From Plasticicumulans lactativorans (GTDB taxonomy: Bacteria; Pseudomonadota; Gammaproteobacteria; Competibacterales; Competibacteraceae), in assembly GCF_004341245.1 (NCBI RefSeq), contig NZ_SLWY01000009.1, positions 1 through 64,000 on the forward strand: a stretch of DNA of 64,000 bases, given 5' to 3'. A program made the translations under genes and the position numbers. The first letter of the stretch is position 1. Each line of letters opens with the position of its first letter. A model generated the notes under the pieces. That model worked only from the letters and a program-made list of their open reading frames with translations, did not search any database and had not been told where the DNA came from. This document shows, one piece after another, positions 57,624 through 64,000 of the stretch.

Positions 57624-60315
57624 CGTCGCGGTCTCCGGGCGCCGCGGCGGTGGCCGCGAGCGGCAGCGTGAAGCGGAACCGCGCGCCGCCGCCGGGGCGG
57701 TTCAGCGCGCGGATCTGGCCGCCGTGCAGCTCGACGATGCCGCGGCAGATCGCCAGCCCCAGGCCGACCCCGCTCGGCTGGCCGCTGCCGGCGCTGCGCC
57801 AGAACTTGTCGAAGACGCGCTCCAGCTCGGTGCTCGGCAGGCCCGGGCCGCGGTCGGCGACCTCGATCACCACCTGCCCGGGTTCGGCGTGCGCCTCGAC
57901 CTCGATCGCGCTGTCGGGCGGGGTGTAGCGCAGCGCGTTCTCGAGCAGGTTGACCAGCACCTGTTCGACCAGCAGCGCGTCCATCGGCACCAGCGGCAGA
58001 TCGGCGGCGATGCGGGTCTGCACCTCGCGGCCGTCGAGCGCGCGGACCAGGCGCGCCAGCGCCGCGCCGATCACCGCTTCGAGGTCGTGCGGCTCCTTCG
58101 CGGCGGCGAGCGTGCCGGCTTCGAGCCGGGTCGCCTGCAGCAGGTTGGCGATCAGCCGCGACAGGCGTTCGGCCTCGCTGTGGATGTTCAGCGCGAGTTC
58201 GCGCTGCACCGCGGCGTCGAGCGTGGGGCCGAGTTCGGCCAGGCTGCTCGCCGAGCCGATGATCGCCGCCAGCGGCGTGCGCAGGTCGTGCGACACCGAG
58301 GACAGCAGCGAGCTGCGCAGGCGCTCGGTCTCGATCTGCACCTGCGCCTGCCGCGCCTGTTCCTGCAGGCGGTCGACCTCGAGCGCCAGCGCGGTCTGGT
58401 TGGCGAAGGCTTCGAGCAGCAGCAACTGCTCGGGCAGCACCAGCCGCTGCGGGTCGGCGGGCTTCACCCGCAGCGCGCCCACCGCGCCGCGCTTGCCGGC
58501 GAGCGGCACGTAGACGGCGTCGACGAAGGGCAGGGTCTGGGTGCCGAGGCCGGCCATGCGGCCAAGGTCATAGACCCACTGCGCGACGCTCTGTTCCTTG
58601 GCGTTCATCGTGAACTCGGCGTGGAAGCCCGCGCGCACCAGCAGCCGCCCGTCCGCCTGCGGCAGCAGCGCCAGCACCTGGGCCTCGAACACCTCGCCGA
58701 TGTGGCGCACCGCCACCGTCAGCAGCTCGTCGACACCGCGGCAGGTGGCGAGGGCCTTGGAGTGCGCGTGCAGCGCCGCGGTGCGGCGCTCGCGCAGGCG
58801 CGCGTGGGCGAGCTGTTCGCGTGACTGCACGGTGAGCTGGCTGATGATCAGGCCGACCAGCAGCATCACCACGAAGATCACCAGGTACTGCGTGTCGCTG
58901 ACGGCGAAGGTCAGGTGCGGCGGCACGAAGAAGAAGTCGAAGGCGAGCACCGCCGCGACTGCGGCGAAGATCGCCGGTTCGCGCTCGCCACGCCGCGCCA
59001 CCAGCACCACGCCGAGCAGGTACACCATGATCAGGTTGGCGAGCTCGAAGAACGGCGCCATCGCGAAGCACACCAGCGTGGCGGCCGCCACCCCCAGCGC
59101 GGCGATGCCGTAGCCGCGCCAGGGCGTCGGCGCCGCAGGGGCGGGACTGGTGGCGGACGCGGGGGCGTCGGCGGCGGCGGGCACGGCGTGGATCTCGATG
59201 TCGCCGCTCGCGCGCAGCAGCGCGTCGACCAAGCTGCGGTGCAGGCGTGCGCGCCAGCGCGTCCGGTGCGGCTTGCCGACGACGATGCGGGTGACGTTGC
59301 GCGCGCGCGCCCAGGCCAGCACCTCGTCGGCGACCGACAGCCCCGACACCGTCACGGTTTCGCCGCCGAGCTGCTCGGCGAGACGCAGCGCGTCGACCAC
59401 GGTGCTGCGCTGCGCCGCCGGCAGGCGCACGTGGGCGGGGGTCTCGACGTGGATCGCCGACCACTCGGCCTTGAGCTGTGCGGCGAGCCGGCGCGCCGCG
59501 CGCACCGTGCGCAGGCCGCCCGCGCCGGGGCCGATGCAGGCCAGCACGCGCTCGCCGCTGCGCCAGATGGCGTCGGGCGCCTCGCCCTCCTTCAGCGTCA
59601 GCACCTGCTCGTTGACCTTGGCGGCGACGCTGCGCAGCGCGAGCTCGCGCAGCGCGCTCAGGTTGGCCTCGCGGAAGAAGTGCTCGCGGGCGAGCTCGGC
59701 CTGTGCCGGCAGGTACACCTTGCCCTCGCGCAGCCGCACGATCAGCTCCTCGGGCGGCAGGTCGACCAGCTCGACCGCATCGGCGCGTTCCAGCACCGCG
59801 TCGGGTACGGTCTCGCGCACGACGATGCCGGTGATGCCGGCGACCACGTCGTTGAGGCTCTCCAGGTGCTGGACGTTGAGCGTGGTGTAGACGTCGATGC
59901 CGCGCGCCAGCAGCTCCTGCACGTCCTGCCAGCGCTTGGCGTGGCGCGAGCCCGGCGCGTTGCTGTGCGCGAGCTCGTCGACCAGCAGCAGTTCCGGGCG
60001 GCGCGCGAGCGCGCCGTCGAGGTCGAACTCGGTGAGCGCCTGGCCGCGGTAGTCGAGGCTCTGGCGCGGCAGCAGCTCCAGGTCGGCGAGCAGCGCCTCG
60101 GTTTCGACCCGGCCGTGGCACTCGACCACGCCGGCGACCACGTCGGTGCCGGCGGCGCGCTGCACGCGCGCGGCTTCGAGCATCGCGTAGGTCTTGCCCA
60201 CCCCCGGCGCGGCGCCGAGGAAGACCTTGAGGTGGCCGCCGCGCTGGCGGCGCTCCTCCTGCTGTGCCAGTGCGAGCAGCGCGTCGGGGTCGGGGCGGCG
60301 CTCGTCCAGGCTCAC
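57616..60315 (-). CDS. kdpD: KdpD sensor histidine kinase
   Basis: An 899-residue KdpD. N-terminal KdpD domain with Walker A GAAPGVGKT at 34-42 and VDELAHSNAPGSRHAKRWQD; Usp-like domain about 245-365; four clustered TM helices about 395-500 (DUF4118; FFELANLIMVYLLGVVLVAR). A GAF segment follows, then HisKA with His676 in SHDLRTPLAAI and HATPase (LLENALRYTP, DRGPGLP, GVGLGLAICR). Senses potassium shortage and internal ionic state, and phosphorylates KdpE. Follows kdpC after 28 bases. Confidence 0.95.
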   Translation of the reverse strand: MSLDERRPDPDALLALAQQEERRQRGGHLKVFLGAAPGVGKTYAMLEAARVQRAAGTDVVAGVVECHGRVETEALLADLELLPRQSLDYRGQALTEFDLDGALARRPELLLVDELAHSNAPGSRHAKRWQDVQELLARGIDVYTTLNVQHLESLNDVVAGITGIVVRETVPDAVLERADAVELVDLPPEELIVRLREGKVYLPAQAELAREHFFREANLSALRELALRSVAAKVNEQVLTLKEGEAPDAIWRSGERVLACIGPGAGGLRTVRAARRLAAQLKAEWSAIHVETPAHVRLPAAQRSTVVDALRLAEQLGGETVTVSGLSVADEVLAWARARNVTRIVVGKPHRTRWRARLHRSLVDALLRASGDIEIHAVPAAADAPASATSPAPAAPTPWRGYGIAALGVAAATLVCFAMAPFFELANLIMVYLLGVVLVARRGEREPAIFAAVAAVLAFDFFFVPPHLTFAVSDTQYLVIFVVMLLVGLIISQLTVQSREQLAHARLRERRTAALHAHSKALATCRGVDELLTVAVRHIGEVFEAQVLALLPQADGRLLVRAGFHAEFTMNAKEQSVAQWVYDLGRMAGLGTQTLPFVDAVYVPLAGKRGAVGALRVKPADPQRLVLPEQLLLLEAFANQTALALEVDRLQEQARQAQVQIETERLRSSLLSSVSHDLRTPLAAIIGSASSLAELGPTLDAAVQRELALNIHSEAERLSRLIANLLQATRLEAGTLAAAKEPHDLEAVIGAALARLVRALDGREVQTRIAADLPLVPMDALLVEQVLVNLLENALRYTPPDSAIEVEAHAEPGQVVIEVADRGPGLPSTELERVFDKFWRSAGSGQPSGVGLGLAICRGIVELHGGQIRALNRPGGGARFRFTLPLAATAAAPGDRDDG

Positions 60316-60343
60316 GCGGCGCGCCCGCGGGCCGGCGCCGCCG

Positions 60344-60931
60344 TCACGGCTGCAGCCCGTCCAGCGCCAGGTTCAGCGCGAGCACGTTCACCCGCGCCTC
60401 GCCGAGCACGCCGAGCACGCGCGGCTCGGTGTGCGCGGCGACCAGCGCCTGCAGCTGCTGCGGCGCGAGCCCGCGCGCGCGCGCCACGCGCTCGACCTGG
60501 TAGTCGGCGGCGGCCGGCGAGATGTGCGGGTCGAGGCCGCTCGCCGAGGCGGTGACGAGGTCGACCGGGATCGGCCGCGGGTTGCCGGGGTCGGCGTCGC
60601 GCAGTGCCTGCACCCGCGCCGCCACCGCCGCGGCCAGCGCCGGGTTGCTCGGTGCGAGGTTGGAGCCGCCCGAGGCCGCGGCGTTGTACGGGAAGGGCGC
60701 GGTCGCCGAGGGGCGTGACCAGAAGTGCCCGGGGTCGGTGAAGGCCTGGCCGAGCAGTTGCGAGCCGCGCACGTGCTCCTGCACGACGATCAGGCTGCCG
60801 CCGGCCTGGTGCGGGAACAGGAGCTGCGCGAGCGCGGTCACCGCGAGCGGGTAGACGAGCCCGGTGAGCAGCGTCAGCCCCGCCAGGGCGACGATCGCGG
60901 GACGGCAGGCGCACAGCCAGGTACGGAGCAT
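60344..60931 (-). CDS. kdpC: potassium-transporting ATPase subunit KdpC
   Basis: A 195-residue single-TM subunit: [20 protein letters not shown] with one N-terminal helix, then [41 protein letters not shown] (the family core), [19 protein letters not shown], and [12 protein letters not shown]. Stabilises ATP binding by KdpB. AAGGAGG precedes ATG 60931. The 30-base spacer from kdpB holds CTTTTATATAAGG, an AT-rich near-palindrome unusual for this genome. Confidence 0.94.
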   Translation of the reverse strand: MLRTWLCACRPAIVALAGLTLLTGLVYPLAVTALAQLLFPHQAGGSLIVVQEHVRGSQLLGQAFTDPGHFWSRPSATAPFPYNAAASGGSNLAPSNPALAAAVAARVQALRDADPGNPRPIPVDLVTASASGLDPHISPAAADYQVERVARARGLAPQQLQALVAAHTEPRVLGVLGEARVNVLALNLALDGLQP

Positions 60932-60961
60932 CGGGGGCCTCCTTTTATATAAGGTGTGTGC

Positions 60962-63040
60962 TCAGACCAGGCCGAGCCCGGTCAGCACGAGATCGATCGC
61001 CTTGATGCCGACGAACGGCACCGCGAGCCCGCCGAGCCCGTAGATCAGCAGGTTGGTGCGCAGCATCTGCGAGGCGCCGGTAGGTTTGTAGCTCACGCCG
61101 CGCAGCGCCAGCGGGATCAGCGCGACGATCACCAGCGCGTTGAAGATCACCGCCGACATCAGCGCGCTGCGCGGCGAGGCGAGGGCCATCACGTTCAGTG
61201 CATCGAGCGCCGGGTAGGTCGCGGCGAAGGCCGCCGGGATGATCGCGAAGTACTTGGCGACGTCGTTGGCGAGGCTGAAGGTGGTCAGCGCGCCGCGCGT
61301 CATCAGCAACTGCTTGCCGATCTCGACGATCTCGATCAGCTTGGTCGGGTTGGAGTCGAGGTCGACCATGTTGCCGGCTTCCTTCGCCGCCTGGGTGCCG
61401 CTGTTCATGGCCACCGCGACGTCGGCCTGCGCCAGCGCCGGCGCGTCGTTGGTGCCGTCGCCGGTCATCGCCACCAGCCGCCCTTCCTGCTGCAGCTGGC
61501 GGATCAGCGCGAGCTTGTCCTCGGGCCTGGCCTCGGCGAGGAAGTCGTCGACGCCGGCTTCGGCGGCGATCGCCGCGGCGGTCAGCGCGTTGTCGCCGGT
61601 GATCATCACGGTGCGGATGCCCATGCGCCGCAGCTCGGCGAAGCGCTCGCGGATGCCGCCCTTGACGATGTCCTTGAGGCGGACCACGCCGAGCACCTCG
61701 CCGCCGTCGGCGCCGCGCTCGGCGACGATCAGCGGCGTCGCCCCCTGGCGCGAGATGGCATCGGCCGCGTCGCGCACCAGCGGGGCGAGGCCGCGGCCCT
61801 GCGCGCGCAGCCAGCGCTCGATCGCCTCGACCGAGCCCTTGCGGATCTGCCGGCCGGGGAGGTCGACGCCGCTCATGCTGGTCTGCGCGGTGAAGGGCAC
61901 GAAGTGCGCGTCGAGCTCGTGGATCTCGCGCCCGCGCAGCCCGTAGCGCTCCTTGGCGAGCACCACGATGGAGCGGCCCTCGGGGGTCTCGTCGGCGAGC
62001 GAGGCGAGCTGCGCGGCATCGGCCAGGCGCTCGGTGCCGACGCCGGGGGCCGGCACGAACTCGGTCGCCTGGCGGTTGCCGAGCGTGATCGTGCCGGTCT
62101 TGTCGAGCAGCAGCACGTCGACGTCGCCCGCCGCCTCGACCGCGCGCCCGGAGGTGGCGATCACGTTGGCCTGGATCATCCGGTCCATGCCGGCGATGCC
62201 GATCGCCGACAGCAGCCCACCGATCGTGGTCGGCGCGAGGCAGACGAACAGCGCGATCAGCACCGTCAGCGGCACCACCTGGCCGCTGCCGCTGGCCTCG
62301 ACCGCGTAGCGCGAGTACGGCAGCAGCGTGGCGGTGACCAGCAGGAAGATCAGCGTCAGCGAGGCGAGCAGGATGGCCAGCGCGATCTCGTTGGGGGTCT
62401 TCTGTCGCTTCGCCCCCTCGACCAGCCCGATCATGCGGTCGAGGAAGCTCTCGCCGGGGTTGGCGGTGATGCGCACGACCAGCCAGTCGGACAGCACCGT
62501 GGTGCCGCCGGTCACCGCGCTGCGGTCGCCGCCGCTCTCGCGCACCACCGGCGCGCTCTCGCCGGTGATCGCCGATTCGTTGACCGAGGCGATGCCCTCG
62601 ATCACCTCGCCGTCGCCGGGGATGATCTCGCCGGCCTCGACCAGCACCACGTCGCCGCTGCGCAGGCGGTCGGAGGGCACGGCTTCCTGCGGCGCACCGC
62701 GCTGCGGCGCCTGCAGCCGCCGCGCGCGGGCGTGGGTGCGGGTGCGGCGCAGGCTCTCGGCCTGCGCCTTGCCGCGGCCCTCGGCCATCGCTTCGGCGAA
62801 GTTCGCGAACAGCACCGTGAACCATAGCCACAGCGTCACCGCGAGGATGAAGCCCGCCGGGGCCTCGCCGGCGCCGCTGAGCGCCTGCAGGAACAGCAGC
62901 GTGGTGAGGGCGCTGCCGACGTACACCGTGAACATCACCGGGTTGCGCAGCTGGTGGCGCGGGTGGAGCTTCTTCAGCGCGTCGACCAGGGCCTGGCGTA
63001 CCAGCGCCGCATCGAAGCGCGGGTGGGGTTTGCGGGACAT
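60962..63040 (-). CDS. kdpB: potassium-transporting P-type ATPase subunit KdpB
   Basis: A 692-residue P-type ATPase. Phosphorylated Asp313 in [15 protein letters not shown]; actuator TGES in [16 protein letters not shown] (the Ser that is inhibited by phosphorylation in E. coli lies here); [14 protein letters not shown] membrane segment; [20 protein letters not shown] hinge. It supplies ATP energy to KdpA. ATG 63040 starts at [10 protein letters not shown]; the frame continues upstream into the kdpA region but is not used. 11 bases after kdpA. Confidence 0.96.
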   Translation of the reverse strand: MSRKPHPRFDAALVRQALVDALKKLHPRHQLRNPVMFTVYVGSALTTLLFLQALSGAGEAPAGFILAVTLWLWFTVLFANFAEAMAEGRGKAQAESLRRTRTHARARRLQAPQRGAPQEAVPSDRLRSGDVVLVEAGEIIPGDGEVIEGIASVNESAITGESAPVVRESGGDRSAVTGGTTVLSDWLVVRITANPGESFLDRMIGLVEGAKRQKTPNEIALAILLASLTLIFLLVTATLLPYSRYAVEASGSGQVVPLTVLIALFVCLAPTTIGGLLSAIGIAGMDRMIQANVIATSGRAVEAAGDVDVLLLDKTGTITLGNRQATEFVPAPGVGTERLADAAQLASLADETPEGRSIVVLAKERYGLRGREIHELDAHFVPFTAQTSMSGVDLPGRQIRKGSVEAIERWLRAQGRGLAPLVRDAADAISRQGATPLIVAERGADGGEVLGVVRLKDIVKGGIRERFAELRRMGIRTVMITGDNALTAAAIAAEAGVDDFLAEARPEDKLALIRQLQQEGRLVAMTGDGTNDAPALAQADVAVAMNSGTQAAKEAGNMVDLDSNPTKLIEIVEIGKQLLMTRGALTTFSLANDVAKYFAIIPAAFAATYPALDALNVMALASPRSALMSAVIFNALVIVALIPLALRGVSYKPTGASQMLRTNLLIYGLGGLAVPFVGIKAIDLVLTGLGLV

Positions 63041-63051
63041 CGTGGCGGCCC

Positions 63052-64000
63052 TCAGTGCGCGGCGAGCTGGAGCTGCTCGACCAGCGGGCCGAGCGCGAGC
63101 ACCGGGAAGAAGGTCAGCGCGCCGACGATCACCACGGTGCCGATCAGGAACCCGACGAACAGCGGGGTGTGCGTCGGCAGCGTGCCGGGGCCGGCCGGCA
63201 CGGTCTTCTTCGCGGCGAGGCTGCCGGCGATCGCCAGCACCGGCACGATCGTGCCGAAGCGCCCGAGCAGCATCACCGCGGCGCCGAGCAGGTTGTAGAA
63301 CGGCGTGTTGGCGTTGAGGCCGGCGAAGGCGCTGCCGTTGTTGTTGCCCATCGAGGTGAAGGCGTAGAGCACCTGGGCGAAGCCGTGCGCGCCGGGGTTG
63401 GAGAGCGAGGCGAGCGCCGCCGGGGTGACCGCGGCGACGGCCGTCGGCAGCAGCACCACGGCCGGCATCAGCAGCACCACGATCGCCGCCATCTTCATCT
63501 CGAAGGGCTCGATCTTCTTGCCCAGGTACTCCGGCGTGCGCCCCACCATCAGCCCGGCGACGAACACCGCGACGATCACGAACACCAGCATGCCGTACAT
63601 GCCGGCACCGACGCCGCCGAGGATGGTCTCGGAGAACTGCATCAGCGCGAGCGGCACCAGCCCGCCGAGCGGCGTGAAGGAGTCGTGCATGCCGTTCACG
63701 GCGCCGCACGAGGTGGCGGTGGTGGTGACGGCGAACAGCGCCGAGCGGGCGATGCCGAAGCGCACCTCCTTGCCTTCGAGGTTGCCGCCGGGGCTGGCGT
63801 CGCCCGCCTGCTGGTCGACGCCGAGCGCGGCGATGCGCGGGTTGCCGGCGCTCTCGGCGGCGTAGGCCGCGAACAGCGCGACCGCCAGCACGATCAGCAT
63901 CGCCGCGAGGATCGCCCAGCCCTGCCGGCGATCGCCGGTCACGCGCCCGAACAGCAGCGCGCACGCGGCCGGGAGCGCGGTCTGCGCCAGTACCAGCAGG
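63052..64000 (-). CDS. kdpA: potassium-transporting ATPase subunit KdpA, C-terminal part
   Basis: The gene continues past the right edge; about 315 C-terminal residues of a roughly 560-600-residue protein are seen. It carries the third and fourth selectivity-filter loops, [20 protein letters not shown] and [17 protein letters not shown], plus [20 protein letters not shown] and [19 protein letters not shown]. KdpA is the channel-like K+ -binding subunit of KdpFABC. A start at an internal ATG (63942) is not the real one, since coding similarity extends to the edge ([18 protein letters not shown]). First visible gene of the leftward kdpABCDE operon. Confidence 0.95.
   Translation of the reverse strand, partial: LLVLAQTALPAACALLFGRVTGDRRQGWAILAAMLIVLAVALFAAYAAESAGNPRIAALGVDQQAGDASPGGNLEGKEVRFGIARSALFAVTTTATSCGAVNGMHDSFTPLGGLVPLALMQFSETILGGVGAGMYGMLVFVIVAVFVAGLMVGRTPEYLGKKIEPFEMKMAAIVVLLMPAVVLLPTAVAAVTPAALASLSNPGAHGFAQVLYAFTSMGNNNGSAFAGLNANTPFYNLLGAAVMLLGRFGTIVPVLAIAGSLAAKKTVPAGPGTLPTHTPLFVGFLIGTVVIVGALTFFPVLALGPLVEQLQLAAH

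Overview
This is 64 kb of very GC-rich bacterial chromosome, densely coded on both strands. I see no rRNA, tRNA, CRISPR array, insertion sequence or phage gene. Gene content points to a respiratory, organic-acid-using proteobacterium, most likely a betaproteobacterium of the Rhodocyclales type (Azoarcus/Thauera-like). The indicators are TRAP transport, the methylcitrate cycle, an HslV with the short MEQFHG leader, PpsR, glycogen genes and Kdp. The placement is an inference from gene families, not from a marker gene.

Layout. 1-2006: end of a TerC-like membrane protein, then DMT and AEC-family transporters. 2091-12201: an undescribed catabolic/uptake locus. Leftward genes encode a flavin dehydrogenase, a NIPSNAP protein, a TIM-barrel isomerase/epimerase and a carboxymuconolactone-decarboxylase-like protein. 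Rightward genes encode a complete TRAP transporter (dctQMP), an orphan branched-chain-amino-acid-type binding protein and a universal stress protein. A convergent IclR regulator closes the locus. The central divergent region carries dyads, a sigma70-like promoter, a 28-codon leader ORF and a strong hairpin. 12315-22462: leftward glycogen operon glgB-glgX-glgC-pgm-VOC-glgA-metallophosphoesterase. Divergent from it at 22720 is a large protein strikingly like the alpha/beta regulatory subunits of animal phosphorylase kinase. 25981-30551: DJ-1/PfpI protein and a spermidine/putrescine-type ABC transporter with a Tat-exported binding protein. 30774-34617: L,D-transpeptidase, cupin, a possible small RNA ending in a clear terminator, and hslVU. 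34764-38719: a two-gene coupled module, a small helical protein plus a 1174-residue Clp-N-like/KAP P-loop NTPase. This is the best candidate here for an undescribed system. 38734-41758: LysR regulator, divergent DMT exporter, YeiH-type exporter. 42001-45403: TPP riboswitch and thiBPQ thiamine ABC transporter. 45461-53468: ppsR, mdh and the propionate genes prpE and prpBCD. 53580-56582: membrane GAF/PAS/degenerate-GGDEF/EAL protein. 56922-64000: kdpA(partial)BCDE, leftward.

How the genes work together. Pgm makes glucose-1-phosphate, GlgC activates it, GlgA and GlgB build branched glycogen and GlgX debranches it; the kinase-subunit-like protein is a plausible regulator of this metabolism. PrpE activates propionate, PrpC condenses it with oxaloacetate (supplied by Mdh), and PrpD and PrpB convert methylcitrate to pyruvate and succinate. 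PpsR would gate PEP synthase on the return to gluconeogenesis. KdpD/E sense potassium limitation and switch on KdpABC.

A recurring small-scale feature is that short convergent gene pairs end in inverted repeats that include both stop codons.
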